A program made the position numbers and the translations under genes. A DNA stretch of 64,000 nucleotides from Paenibacillus sp. FSL K6-1096 (GTDB lineage: Bacteria; Bacillota; Bacilli; Paenibacillales; Paenibacillaceae): the NCBI RefSeq assembly GCF_037977055.1, contig NZ_CP150274.1, positions 6,262,001 through 6,326,000 on the forward strand. Direction: 5' to 3'. This document shows, piece after piece, positions 1 through 8,871 of the stretch. The stretch's first letter is position 1. Every line of letters starts with the position of its first letter. Below the pieces are notes generated by a model. It had not been told where the DNA came from. It saw only the letters and a list, made by a program, of their open reading frames with translations, and made no database searches.

Positions 1-528
1 GGCTTCGCGGAATACTTGTTGTTTATCCGGTGAAAGGTTAATTACGCAGTTGGAGATAATGACATTAACCGAATTGTCAGCAACGGGAAGATATTCAATT
101 TCGCCCAATCTGAATTCGGTGTTGTTGAACTTTCCTTTTATAGCATTATCCCTTGCACGGCTGATCATCTCAGGCGTCATATCCACTCCAATTACACGGC
201 CCTGGTTACCTACCTGACGGGAGGCCAGGAAGCAATCAAATCCCCCGCCGCTCCCGAGGTCCAGAACATGTTCACCAGCTTGCAGTTCAGCGATTGCCTG
301 GGGATTGCCGCAACCAAGCCCTAAGTTGGCGCCTACAGGAGCTGCGGCCAGATCCTCACTGGAATATCCCAACTTAGCGGAGATAGCATCGAAATCAGTT
401 GGGGAGTCACAGCAACTGCTGTCAGCAGGTGTGCAGCAGGAAGAAGAGGTTTCGACCTTTTTAACAGCAATTTTTTGATAGCGCCCCCGTACATTTTGGC
501 GGATTTGATCATTTGTAAGTTTGCTCAT
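1..528 (-). CDS. arsM: Arsenite S-adenosylmethionine methyltransferase ArsM (3' part beyond window)
   Basis: The minus-strand frame is open from an ATG at 526-528 to base 1, giving the first 176 residues. Arsenite methyltransferases methylate As(III) with SAM to volatile or less retained products. The N-terminus carries the cysteine pairs usual in this family (SSSCCTP, then SSCCDSP), then the SAM-binding Rossmann start VLDLGSGGGFDCFLAS, an acidic loop GVDMTPEMI, and the ISNCVINLSPDK segment, whose cysteine is an expected arsenic ligand. The start follows GGAG about ten bases upstream. It lies 75 bases downstream of the MarR gene on the same strand, with a perfect inverted repeat in the gap, so co-regulation with that gene is likely. 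The remaining C-terminus is outside the window. Confidence 0.93.
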   Translation of the reverse strand, partial: MSKLTNDQIRQNVRGRYQKIAVKKVETSSSCCTPADSSCCDSPTDFDAISAKLGYSSEDLAAAPVGANLGLGCGNPQAIAELQAGEHVLDLGSGGGFDCFLASRQVGNQGRVIGVDMTPEMISRARDNAIKGKFNNTEFRLGEIEYLPVADNSVNVIISNCVINLSPDKQQVFREA

Positions 529-571
529 AATTAAACACTCCTCTTTTAACATTTGTTTTGGCAAAAGGATA

Positions 572-588
572 ACTTGCAAAATGCAAGT
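572..588. promoter_or_regulatory. Inverted repeat between marR and arsM, probable MarR operator
   Basis: The sequence is ACTTGCA-AAA-TGCAAGT, a perfect 7-3-7 inverted repeat, 44 bases upstream of the arsM start. A shorter version with the same TTGCA/TGCAA core and three-base spacer lies upstream of the marR gene at 1090-1102. Two copies of one palindrome in the two gaps around a MarR gene is the usual layout for autoregulation plus control of a neighbour. That MarR binds here is inference. Confidence 0.6.
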
Positions 589-603
589 GTTGGTGAAGAG
601 AAA

Positions 604-1053
604 TCACCCTTTTACAGGTGCACAGCAGTTGCTGGATTTCCCCATGGCTTCGTTGAAAAGCTTAATGGACCGTAGTAAAGTTTCCACTTCAAACTCACTC
701 ATATGCGAGAAGGCTTCATTCAGGTATTCATTCATTTGCTGATCAATAGTTGTAGCCACCATTTTTCCTTGAGGCGTAAGTGACAGGTTATAAATTCTTC
801 GGTCTGTAGGATCAGGGGTCTTCTTAACCAAGTTCAATTTGACCAAAGACTGGACTTGTCTGCTGAAGGTTGTAATATCAGTGCCAAGTGTTTCTGCGAC
901 TTGTTGCATGGAAGGGTTACGGCTCCGGTCTATCTCATATAGCAGGTGGCTTTGGGTCGCGGAAAGATTACATCCTCCTACGCTGCAGCAGTCCTTATTG
1001 AGCAATCCTAAACGCCGGGTCATGATTTGGAGTAGTTCTCGTGGGGTTTCCAT
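604..1053 (-). CDS. MarR-family regulator with cysteine pairs, probable arsenic-responsive repressor
   Basis: This is a winged-helix MarR protein of about 149 residues. The recognition-helix region reads PSMQQVAETLGTDITTFSRQV and the wing contains the typical DPTDRRIYNLSLT. The ATG at 1053 is chosen over a GTG at 1062 because AGAGGTGAG sits at good spacing from it. Unusual for MarR proteins are the cysteines C22, C23 and C28 near the N-terminus and a CC pair close to the C-terminal end, which could bind As(III). It is followed by arsM and is divergent from arsB-arsC, with no ArsR in sight, so it probably takes the ArsR role here. Metal sensing is inferred from the cysteines and the context. 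Confidence 0.85.
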   Translation of the reverse strand: METPRELLQIMTRRLGLLNKDCCSVGGCNLSATQSHLLYEIDRSRNPSMQQVAETLGTDITTFSRQVQSLVKLNLVKKTPDPTDRRIYNLSLTPQGKMVATTIDQQMNEYLNEAFSHMSEFEVETLLRSIKLFNEAMGKSSNCCAPVKG

Positions 1054-1089
1054 TATTCTCACCTCTTGACTTAGTTATACCGTAATTAA

Positions 1090-1102
1090 TTGCAATATGC
1101 AA
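1090..1102. promoter_or_regulatory. Inverted repeat upstream of marR, probable second operator
   Basis: TTGCA-ATA-TGCAA is a perfect 5-3-5 inverted repeat in the divergent marR/arsB gap, matching the core of the 572-588 palindrome. On the minus strand it overlaps a weak candidate -10 (CATATT) for marR. The layout fits autorepression; whether arsB on the other side is also controlled from here cannot be told. Confidence 0.5.
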
Positions 1103-1277
1103 ATAATAAATTTACTTGTCTTATATAGTTTGACATCTCTCAGCCAGCCGTTAGCCATAATATTTTGGCGTTGAATATATAATCTTATAATTATATAATG
1201 ATGTACGAGGTTGAACTTAATCTTTGGAGGGAGTGCATGGGATACGTAGTATTTTGGCATAAAATGGGGGAATACAA

Positions 1278-2567
1278 TTGGTAGCTCCGGCAAGTCTAAT
1301 ATTTATAGTCACATTGATTTTTGTCATTTGGCAACCTAAAAATCTGTCTATTGGATGGTCTGCCTGCGGCGGAGCGTTAATCGCTTTACTCGCCGGTGTA
1401 GTCAGCTTCCATGATGTTCTGGATGTTACGCTGATTGTGTGGAATGCTACACTTGCATTTGTTGCCATCATCCTGATCTCCCTGATCCTCGATAAAATTG
1501 GATACTTCGAATGGGCAGCTCTACATATGGCCAAGGCTGCCAGAGGGAATGGAGCCCGGATGTTTATCTATGTCATCATTCTTGGTGCCGTAGTAGCGGC
1601 ATTTTTTGCTAATGACGGAGCAGCACTCATTCTAACACCAATTGTGCTGGCTATGGTCCGCGCGCTCAATTTTGATGAGAAAAGGGTTTTTCCATTCATC
1701 ATTGCCAGCGGGTTTATAGCAGATACTACTTCTTTACCACTGGTTGTCAGCAACTTAGTAAATATCGTGTCAGCTGACTTTTTTGGACTTACCTTTATGG
1801 AATATGCCGGACGGATGCTGATGCCTACCTTATTTTCCTTAGGGGCAAGTATTCTTGTACTCTACTTCTTCTTCCGTAAAAGTATTCCAAGAAACTTTGA
1901 TAGCTCCCAGCTAAAAAAACCTGAAGAGGCTATTAAAGATAAGCAAATGTTCAAGCTGTCCTGGTTTGTTCTTGCAGTTCTGCTAATAGGATATTTTGTC
2001 AGTGAGTTCCTGAACATTCCGGTATCTGTAGTGGCAGGTATCATCGCGGTCTTTTTCCTGCTCATGGCAAGAAAAAGTCCTGCTGTACCGATCATGGAAG
2101 TAGTGAAGGGTGCACCTTGGGCGATCGTATTCTTTTCCATTGGTATGTATGTTGTGGTGTACGGTCTGAGAAATGCCGGACTTACGAATGTATTAGCTGA
2201 TGTCATTCAGGCGGTTGCAGATCAAGGGCTGTTCGCAGCAACGATGGGGATGGGCTTTATTGCCGCGGTGATCTCCTCCATAATGAATAACATGCCTACC
2301 GTAATGATTGATGCACTAGCCATTGATGCTACTCACACCTCTGGATTGATTAAGGAAGCCCTGATTTATGCGAATGTCATTGGTTCTGATTTAGGACCTA
2401 AGATTACACCGATTGGTTCACTGGCTACCTTACTGTGGCTGCATGTGCTTTCCACCAAAGGTGTGAAAATATCCTGGGGAACGTATTTCAAAACAGGCAT
2501 TATTTTGACGATCCCTACGCTGTTCATCACCCTGCTTGGTCTGTATATAACATTTAACTTATTTTAA
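1278..2567 (+). CDS. arsB: Arsenite efflux permease ArsB
   Basis: ArsB exports arsenite across the cytoplasmic membrane. The 429-residue protein is almost wholly hydrophobic, with about 11-12 membrane segments and the ArsB/NhaD-type signature AAFFANDGAALILTP around residue 110, the two half-repeats, and IMNNMPTVMIDALA near residue 335. The length matches ArsB. It has neither the shorter length nor the fold signature of the Acr3 family. The start is a TTG preceded by GGGGG about seven bases upstream. It is 21 bases from arsC and must share a transcript with it. No ArsA ATPase is present, so it should run on membrane potential alone. Confidence 0.94.
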   Translation: MVAPASLIFIVTLIFVIWQPKNLSIGWSACGGALIALLAGVVSFHDVLDVTLIVWNATLAFVAIILISLILDKIGYFEWAALHMAKAARGNGARMFIYVIILGAVVAAFFANDGAALILTPIVLAMVRALNFDEKRVFPFIIASGFIADTTSLPLVVSNLVNIVSADFFGLTFMEYAGRMLMPTLFSLGASILVLYFFFRKSIPRNFDSSQLKKPEEAIKDKQMFKLSWFVLAVLLIGYFVSEFLNIPVSVVAGIIAVFFLLMARKSPAVPIMEVVKGAPWAIVFFSIGMYVVVYGLRNAGLTNVLADVIQAVADQGLFAATMGMGFIAAVISSIMNNMPTVMIDALAIDATHTSGLIKEALIYANVIGSDLGPKITPIGSLATLLWLHVLSTKGVKISWGTYFKTGIILTIPTLFITLLGLYITFNLF

Positions 2568-2588
2568 ACTCAAAGGAGATAGCGACTC

Positions 2589-3008
2589 ATGGATAAGAAG
2601 ACCATTTACTTTTTGTGTACAGGAAACTCCTGCCGGAGCCAGATGGCGGAAGGCTGGGCCAAGAAATATTTGAGCAATGAATGGAACGTATATAGTGCGG
2701 GCATTGAGGCTCACGGATTGAACCCGAAAGCTGTTCAGGCAATGAGCGAAGTAGGGATAGATATCTCAGGTCAAACATCAGATATTATTGATCCGCAGCT
2801 GCTGAACAGCTCCGATCTGGTCATTACATTGTGCGGAGATGCAGCAGATAAATGCCCCGTTACTCCGCCTCAGGTGAAACGTGAACATTGGGGATTCGAC
2901 GATCCCGCAAAAGCCCAAGGAACGGATGAGGAGAAGTGGGCGGTCTTCCAGCGGGTTCGTGATCAAGTGGGCGAACGGATCAAACATTTTGCTGAAACAG
3001 GAAGATAA
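2589..3008 (+). CDS. arsC: Arsenate reductase ArsC, thioredoxin-coupled
   Basis: ArsC reduces arsenate to arsenite, the substrate of ArsB. The 139-residue protein has the low-molecular-weight phosphatase P-loop C10-TGNSC-R16 and the redox cysteines C82 and C89 in LCGDAADKC. These are the same positions as in the thioredoxin-linked pI258 ArsC (C10, C82, C89), so electrons should come from thioredoxin. The start ATG follows AAGGAGAT. The gene ends the arsBC unit, with a strong hairpin terminator at 3148-3194. Confidence 0.96.
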   Translation: MDKKTIYFLCTGNSCRSQMAEGWAKKYLSNEWNVYSAGIEAHGLNPKAVQAMSEVGIDISGQTSDIIDPQLLNSSDLVITLCGDAADKCPVTPPQVKREHWGFDDPAKAQGTDEEKWAVFQRVRDQVGERIKHFAETGR

Positions 3009-3147
3009 TGAAGAACAACAAAGAGAACTATAATAGCAAATTATCATAAATCCTCATTTGATTGCCGACTATCAGAACCCAAACCTTTGGCAAGGTTTCG
3101 CCCTAAATTTGGTGGCACAGAAAATTTCGGAAGATTTGTATTAAAAC

Positions 3148-3197
3148 AAGGCTGACCAAGCCGCCAGAGGTTGCTCCAGCTCTTGGTCAGCCTTTAT
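3148..3197. terminator. Bidirectional terminator between arsC and the MFS gene
   Basis: A perfect 13-base stem (AAGGCTGACCAAG at 3148-3160 with CTTGGTCAGCCTT at 3182-3194) encloses a 21-base loop. It is bordered by short A and T runs and lies between two convergent genes, so it can end transcription from both sides. Confidence 0.85.
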
Positions 3198-3222
3198 GAC
3201 GATACGCTTTAACCTTCCATCT

Positions 3223-4602
3223 TTAACCTTCCGTCTGCAGCCGGTGCTTTAGCTGTTTTTGTTCCGAATGAAGGGCCATCTCGGTCTCGATCTGCTCCAG
3301 GGTGCGGCCTTTGGTCTCGATGACCACGAAGCGGACGAAGAGGAGACCCAGGACACAGATGAAGCCAAAGGCCGAGAAGATGACGCCGAAGCTGAACCGG
3401 TCGGCAAGAATAGGGAAGATCAGACCAACAGCGAGCGAACCGGTCCAGTTGAAGGCGGAGGAGATGCCGCCGCCAATGCCGCGGACGGAGAGCGGGAAGA
3501 TTTCCCCGACAATAATCCAGGTCAGCGGCGCCCAGGAAAAGGCATAACACAGGATGAAGCTGCAAAGCGCGATTAAGGTCACCCAATTGAGCACGCCGGC
3601 TTCAACACCGAATCCGCCGAGCAGAGCCGGGGTGAAGAAGGATAACGCCATCCCTGCACTGCCCACGGTAAGGATGGTCCGGCGGTTGAATCTATCCACA
3701 AACTGCAGGAACAGGATTGTTGTTAACACGAAGATAACCCCAACGATGACGGTGAATCCGGCAGCCAGCTGAGGGGACAAGCCGACGTTGCGGGCAATGC
3801 TTGTGGCGTAGTAGACAATGGAGTTGGCGCCCTGGATCTGCTGGAAGGTGGCCATGCCGACCCCGATGATTAAGGCCATCCGGAACTTGGAATGGAAGAG
3901 CTGAGCGATGCCGGATTGCTCATGCTCGGCAACGCCCTCGATCTCGGCGATTTCGGCATTGATCTCTTCCGTAGAGGTGCGCAGCGCGCTTAGTACTTCA
4001 CGGGCTTTGCTGCTCATGCCGTTCTTAATCAGGTATCTTGGCGATTCCGGCAGCTTCAGCATACCCAGGAACAGGATAATGGCGAACAAGGCGGCGCTGC
4101 CCAGCATTAACCGCCAGCTGCCCGTAACCGGTTCAAAGAGGAAGGCCACGATATAGCTAAGCAGCATGCCGATGACAATCATCAGCTGGTTTAACCCGGA
4201 GAGCTTGCCGCGCATGTGAGCTGGCGCAATCTCAGACATATAGGCGGGAACGAGGGAAGACGCTGTTCCGACCGCAATTCCCAGGAAGATCCGGGCCACA
4301 GTCAGGGTTGTTTCGTCCGGCGCAACGGCGGAGCCGATGGCCCCAATGAAGAAGATCAGGGAAGAGATCAGAATCAGCTTCCGGCGGCCGAACTTATCCC
4401 CCAGCAAGCCGCTTAGTATGGAGCCGATAATCGCTCCGCCCATCAGCGAAGAGACGACAATCCCGATCCAGAGGGAGCTCAGGCTGAAATCGCTTTTGAT
4501 ATGTCCTTCCGCACCGGCAATAATGCCGATATCATAGCCAAACAGAATCCCCGCAAACGAGCCGAAGAAAAATATAAATTTGCTCGATACTTTGTTCATC
4601 AT
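3223..4602 (-). CDS. MFS sugar/H+ symporter, sugar porter family
   Basis: This is a 459-residue transporter with twelve membrane segments. It carries sugar porter signatures: GILFGYDIGIIAG in TM1, GDKFGRRK in loop 2-3, a PESPRYLIKNG motif after TM6, QQIQGANSIVYY in TM7, and a C-terminal VIETKGRTLEQIE. The family takes up xylose, arabinose, glucose or inositol with protons; the substrate cannot be fixed from sequence. The start MMNKVSSK follows GAAGGGAA. Just upstream lies a sugar-sensing trio on the same strand that could control it. A decayed copy of its last roughly 150 bases lies at 37481-37629. Confidence 0.92.
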   Translation of the reverse strand: MMNKVSSKFIFFFGSFAGILFGYDIGIIAGAEGHIKSDFSLSSLWIGIVVSSLMGGAIIGSILSGLLGDKFGRRKLILISSLIFFIGAIGSAVAPDETTLTVARIFLGIAVGTASSLVPAYMSEIAPAHMRGKLSGLNQLMIVIGMLLSYIVAFLFEPVTGSWRLMLGSAALFAIILFLGMLKLPESPRYLIKNGMSSKAREVLSALRTSTEEINAEIAEIEGVAEHEQSGIAQLFHSKFRMALIIGVGMATFQQIQGANSIVYYATSIARNVGLSPQLAAGFTVIVGVIFVLTTILFLQFVDRFNRRTILTVGSAGMALSFFTPALLGGFGVEAGVLNWVTLIALCSFILCYAFSWAPLTWIIVGEIFPLSVRGIGGGISSAFNWTGSLAVGLIFPILADRFSFGVIFSAFGFICVLGLLFVRFVVIETKGRTLEQIETEMALHSEQKQLKHRLQTEG

Positions 4603-4813
4603 GTACCATTCCCTTCTTTATGCAGACCGTATCTCTTAAGGATTTGCGATCTTCAGAAAGAAGTATAGCACGCGTCTTCCGGCGCAGGGCCTGGAATCGT
4701 CTTCACTAATTCGGGCCGTTCCCGCACTATTTTAAGCTGTCAGAAGCGGGGGATGGGGCAAGAGCCAAGTCTAGCATTATCTTGTTTGATGATCTCAAAA
4801 TAATCCATAACAG

Positions 4814-6151
4814 CTACGGCTGATCCTTGTAAGCGGTGGGAGAAACACCGGTGATTTTTTTGAACACACGGCTGAAATAGTTCGGGTCCTTGTAGCCGAC
4901 CTCGAAGCAGACCTCCTTCAAGGAGAGCGGGGTGGAGCGTATTAAGGCAATAGCCTTCTCAATCCGCAGCCGGGTGACATAATCGATGAACGTCTCGCCG
5001 CACTGCTGCTTGAAGATTTTACTGAAATAATGAGGGTTCAGATGGACAACATCCGCCACATCCTCCAGTGACAAGTCCTCCGTAAAGTTCTCCGTAATAT
5101 ATTGCTTGGCCCGGTCCAGCACGCTTAAGGTCTGTTCCTCGCGCTGTTCACGCATCTGGCGGAGGGCGGAGACCACGTAGGATTGCTGAACAGCTGCACC
5201 GGTCCATTCTGTGTTCCCTGAGGCGGAGGAAGGCTGGCCGCTCTGCTGCTTCAGCTCATCGAAATGGCAGACCGTCCCCGTCCGCTCCGGCAGCGTAGAG
5301 GCAAATACGGCCTCATAATAGGAGGTGCGGAATCCGTCCGCTCCGCTGTGCAGCGATCCGATCCCGATGGACGCCTTCAGGCCAAGCGTCTGTTCACTGA
5401 CCTGACTAAGCTGCTCCGCCAGCTGCTTCGTCTGCCGCCGCCAGTCCTGTTCACTGATTGCAGGCTTATGCAGAAAAATGGCCATATGCCGGTCGATCAG
5501 GGGGCTGACCACCGAGCCGGGTCCATGCGATTTGATAAAGCTGCGGAGATGGTCGTAAATCTTGTTTTTCATCGGGGCGTATGCCTCACCGTTATAGGCA
5601 ATAACGATCGCACTCCCCTGCTTAAGAGGCGTCCCCAGCCAATCGGCGAGCTGTCCGGTGCTTGCATCGGCGCTGTGGTCCAGCATCAGCATCAGAGCCA
5701 GCTCGTTCTCGGCAACCGGCAGAAGCTGCGAGACCTTGTCGCGGAGCTCCAGCTCCCGCGCTCTGGACTCGCTCTCTTGTTCAATCTCCAGGACCAGCCG
5801 CTGGAATACAGCAATAAGCTGCTCCCGTTTGGCGGGCTTTAAGATGTACTCCTTCGCCCCAAGGGACAGCGCTTCCTGAGCATACGCAAAATAATCATAA
5901 GCAGTCACGACAATGAAGCGGGTGCCGGGCAGCCGCTCCTTCATCTCGCGTAACGCCTCCAGCCCGCCGATGCCAGGCATGTTAATATCCATCATGGCAA
6001 TATGCGGCCGGTATTTCTCTGCATATTCAATGGCCATCCGTCCGTTTGCGGCATGGATGAACTCAAAAGTATCCGGCAGGTAGCGCTCCACCATACATTC
6101 AAGGCCTTCGCGTTCAATCGGTTCATCATCCGCGATCAATATCCGGTACAT
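4814..6151 (-). CDS. YesN-type response regulator with AraC output domain
   Basis: The protein has an N-terminal receiver domain (MYRILIADDEPIEREG, phospho-acceptor in MMDINMPG, conserved Lys in YILKPAKR), a middle region of about 200 residues without a clear match, and a C-terminal AraC double helix-turn-helix (LNPHYFSKIFKQQCGETF and YKDPNYFSRVFKKITG). It should be phosphorylated by the adjacent kinase and activate sugar transport genes. The ATG at 6151 follows AGGAGGGG and lies inside the kinase 3' end; longer upstream starts lack a ribosome binding site. Length is about 446 residues. Confidence 0.92.
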   Translation of the reverse strand: MYRILIADDEPIEREGLECMVERYLPDTFEFIHAANGRMAIEYAEKYRPHIAMMDINMPGIGGLEALREMKERLPGTRFIVVTAYDYFAYAQEALSLGAKEYILKPAKREQLIAVFQRLVLEIEQESESRARELELRDKVSQLLPVAENELALMLMLDHSADASTGQLADWLGTPLKQGSAIVIAYNGEAYAPMKNKIYDHLRSFIKSHGPGSVVSPLIDRHMAIFLHKPAISEQDWRRQTKQLAEQLSQVSEQTLGLKASIGIGSLHSGADGFRTSYYEAVFASTLPERTGTVCHFDELKQQSGQPSSASGNTEWTGAAVQQSYVVSALRQMREQREEQTLSVLDRAKQYITENFTEDLSLEDVADVVHLNPHYFSKIFKQQCGETFIDYVTRLRIEKAIALIRSTPLSLKEVCFEVGYKDPNYFSRVFKKITGVSPTAYKDQP

Positions 6152-7592
6152 CTGAAGCCCCTCCTTCTTCTGCTGTATTAGGAATTTCGATTTGGATAGT
6201 CGTGCCTTGTCCCGGACTGCTGGTGATTTCAATCAGATCATCCCGGTTATAGAAAAGCTGGAGCCGTCTGAATACATTACGGGTCCCGATCCCGGTGGAT
6301 GCCTTGTCCTCCTGTCCTTCCCGTTCTTCGTCGAGGCGCAGCAGTGACAGCCGGGTCTCCTCTGTCATCCCGGCACCGTTATCCGTCACTGTAATGCGGA
6401 TGCCCTCCGTCCTCCGCTGGACGATGAGGGAGATCCGTCCTCCGGTCTCCATCCTGGATACCCCGTGCTGAAATGCATTCTCCAGCAAGGGCTGGAGGCT
6501 TAGTGCCGGAATCGTCACCTGCAAAGCGGAGGGATCTACCTCCAGCCCGAACCTGATCCGGTCACGGAACCGGGTCTGCTGGATCGCGGCATATTCCCGG
6601 ATATGGGTCAGCTCCTCCTGCAGGGTGACGGGCTGGTCCAGCTTCTGCAGGCTGTATCGCAGCAGGTTGGACAAGGAGATCGTCAGATCACTGGTCTGCT
6701 CCGCGCCTTCCAGGAAGGCCAGCTTGGAGAGAACATTTAACGTATTGAACAGAAAATGAGGGTTGATCTGGCTCTGCAGCGCCTGAAGCTCCAGCTCCTT
6801 TACGATGCGCTGCATTTCCAGGCTTTTTTTGTCCTTCTCCATCAGCACGCCAAGATCGGCAGACATGTGCTGAATGGCCTTTGACAAAAGGCCCAGCTCA
6901 TCCTCCTTCTGCCATTGCAGCTCCGGCTTGATCCGTAAGTCCCCTTTGGCGATTTGCTTCGCCATTTGCACCAGCTTGCGGACAGGAACGGTGATGCTGC
7001 GGGAGGCCCAGACGGCCAGCAGAACGCCCATGAGTGTATTCATCACGAACAGAGCGGTTCCGCGCTGATTCATCCGTTCGTTCTCCGTGCGGATGCTCTC
7101 GATAATGGGGCGGTAGAAGGCCAGCTCGGAATGGACCAGCTGCTGGCCGTCTTCGCGGATGAAGCCGGCGAGTTTCTCTGTCTCCATATAAGACTGGAAA
7201 GCGGACTGGAGATCTCCGTGATCTGCTGACGCCATGGCGAGGCGCTGCTGCTCCAGCAGCGTGGACACCAGGTTGAGATAGCTCTCCGGATCGAAGGCGT
7301 GGGTGGGGGAATTGAGCTTGGGCAACGCCTTGATCTCATGCTGCAGCGCCTGCAGCTCCTTCCCGGCGGACTGGACCTCCGGGGTCTCCGCAGGGTTGGC
7401 TACATAAGCATAGAGTAAGCGGAGATTGCTCTCCGCCGACTCGGTTGTCTTCTCAATCAGCAGAATCCGCTCCATCATTTCGTCATAGCTGGTCTGAACA
7501 ATTTTGCCGCTCTGGAACACGAAGTAGGCCACGGAATTGGCGAGCACGACGAGCAGCGGAATGAAGATCAGCAGCTTCATGCGTATAGTCAT
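6126..7592 (-). CDS. YesM-type sensor histidine kinase
   Basis: The kinase has an N-terminal membrane segment (LLIFIPLLVVLANSVAYF), an extracytoplasmic region of about 150 residues, a second membrane segment, a HAMP linker (SRSITVPVRKLVQMA), and the His_kinase motif QSQINPHFLFNTLNVLSKLA with the phospho-accepting His. The HATPase part shows LLENAFQHGV and VTDNGAGM. It overlaps the regulator by 26 bases and its start overlaps the upstream binding protein, so the three genes are translationally coupled. The start ATG at 7592 follows GGGGGG. Signal input probably comes from the neighbouring binding protein, as in three-component sugar-sensing systems. Confidence 0.92.
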   Translation of the reverse strand: MTIRMKLLIFIPLLVVLANSVAYFVFQSGKIVQTSYDEMMERILLIEKTTESAESNLRLLYAYVANPAETPEVQSAGKELQALQHEIKALPKLNSPTHAFDPESYLNLVSTLLEQQRLAMASADHGDLQSAFQSYMETEKLAGFIREDGQQLVHSELAFYRPIIESIRTENERMNQRGTALFVMNTLMGVLLAVWASRSITVPVRKLVQMAKQIAKGDLRIKPELQWQKEDELGLLSKAIQHMSADLGVLMEKDKKSLEMQRIVKELELQALQSQINPHFLFNTLNVLSKLAFLEGAEQTSDLTISLSNLLRYSLQKLDQPVTLQEELTHIREYAAIQQTRFRDRIRFGLEVDPSALQVTIPALSLQPLLENAFQHGVSRMETGGRISLIVQRRTEGIRITVTDNGAGMTEETRLSLLRLDEEREGQEDKASTGIGTRNVFRRLQLFYNRDDLIEITSSPGQGTTIQIEIPNTAEEGGASDVPDIDRG

Positions 7593-8584
7593 GGTGTTGT
7601 CCCCCCAGCGGCAGACTCTGGTCCGCCGGCCTTCAACACATAGGTGTCGGTATAGGTTACAGATGGGGGAATGCTCCCTTGCCAATAGCCGTGCAGCAGC
7701 TCAACCGCCTGACTGCCCATTTCTACCGGCTGCTGAACAATCGTTAGCCTGATGTTCCCGGCATGGACGGCCTCTACTGTCTCGGTCTTGTCGTCAAAAG
7801 CGAAGATCTGCACCCCATCCGGCCTTACGCGCCGTGCCGCATCCAGGATGCCCAGACCGTCGGAGGAGCTGAACCCGACCATATAGTTCATTTGCGGATA
7901 CCGGGCAAGCATGGTCTGGGCTTTCTGGGCGGCCTGGAGCATTGAGATATCGGATGCCGCGACTTCAGTGATATGAAGTCCGGGGTGCTGCTCAATGACC
8001 GAACGGAAGCCCTTAAGCCGCAGGCGCTGATTCTCTGCCTGCTCATTGCTGATTAGCACGCCGATGCTGCCCTGCTGCCCGGAAGCCTTGGCCACCAATT
8101 CACCCATTTGCCGGCCGGCTCGCAGGTTATCGGTGCCGACATAGGCCAGCCGCTCCGAACCGGGCTCGTCCGTGTCCACAGCAATCACCGGAATACCGAG
8201 ACCGGCGGCTTTGCTGATTAACCGGCGGTATTCGGCGTTATCGATTCCCTGAAACAGAATAGCATCGGCCTTAGCGGAGATGGCCTTGTCCAGCAAGCGG
8301 ATTTGTTCTTCCGGATTAATCCGGTCCGGCCCGATATATTCCAGCTCCATGCCGTAGGCTGCGGCCGCTTCCCTGGCCCCTTGCTCAATCGCCCGCCAGG
8401 AATAATTGTCCAGCTCCTGAGCAATCAGTACGATGTGAACCGGATCAGTGCCGGAAGCGGGCTGTGTCTGCAAAGGCTTCACGAGCGTATGAATTTGGAT
8501 GAACGAACTGCTGAATTGAAACAGCAATCCGACAAACATGGCTATGATCAGGACCATGGCGATGGTCCATTTCCGGTTTGGCAT
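7589..8584 (-). CDS. Membrane-anchored sugar-binding protein of a sensing trio
   Basis: This is a periplasmic-binding-protein type 1 (RbsB-like) domain of about 270 residues behind a single N-terminal anchor (IAMVLIIAMFVGLLFQF). Typical blocks are HIVLIAQELDNYSWRAIEQGA, LLDKAISAKADAILFQGID, GIPVIAVDTDEPG and YVGTDNLRAGRQMGELV. No lipobox and no permease or ATPase genes adjoin it, so sensing rather than transport is likely: the bound sugar would be reported to the coupled YesM kinase. ATG 8584 is preferred over TTG 8599 because GAGGGAG lies at proper spacing. Confidence 0.86.
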   Translation of the reverse strand: MPNRKWTIAMVLIIAMFVGLLFQFSSSFIQIHTLVKPLQTQPASGTDPVHIVLIAQELDNYSWRAIEQGAREAAAAYGMELEYIGPDRINPEEQIRLLDKAISAKADAILFQGIDNAEYRRLISKAAGLGIPVIAVDTDEPGSERLAYVGTDNLRAGRQMGELVAKASGQQGSIGVLISNEQAENQRLRLKGFRSVIEQHPGLHITEVAASDISMLQAAQKAQTMLARYPQMNYMVGFSSSDGLGILDAARRVRPDGVQIFAFDDKTETVEAVHAGNIRLTIVQQPVEMGSQAVELLHGYWQGSIPPSVTYTDTYVLKAGGPESAAGGTTP

Positions 8585-8822
8585 TCCAATCTCCCTCAAT
8601 CCTCATTTTGGTATTGCCCATTATACATGAAATGGACAGGGGCGGGATATGAAACTGTGACCGGCGGGGATCTGCAGAACCCGTACCATGTTATTCCCTA
8701 TCAAACAATAGCCCGAAAGAGTAGTTTCGCTCCTTTTCACCAAGATGTTAAAAAGAGTTGATGCTTTCATGAACGTTTAAAGGCAAAAAGGTGACCGTAA
8801 CCGATTTACTTAAAATTAAAGA

Positions 8823-8828
8823 TATAAT
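8823..8828 (+). promoter_or_regulatory. Possible -10 of the cyd operon
   Basis: TATAAT lies 44 bases upstream of cydA in an AT-rich stretch. No convincing -35 hexamer sits 16-18 bases before it, so an activator-dependent promoter is possible. I found no clear Rex or Fnr palindrome in 8600-8871. Confidence 0.3.
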
Positions 8829-8871
8829 AATTCAAAATATCTAACCGCTTGGATAAGGAGGCACTAACGTA

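Noticed and set aside
3259..3576. Plus-strand frames inside the MFS gene and similar frames opposite other GC-rich genes
   Set aside because: They lie antisense to strongly supported genes, have no ribosome binding sites and give low-complexity translations.
8600..8871. Rex or Fnr operator for the cyd operon
   Set aside because: No TTGTGA-N6-TCACAA-like or TTGAT-N4-ATCAA-like palindrome of acceptable quality was found.
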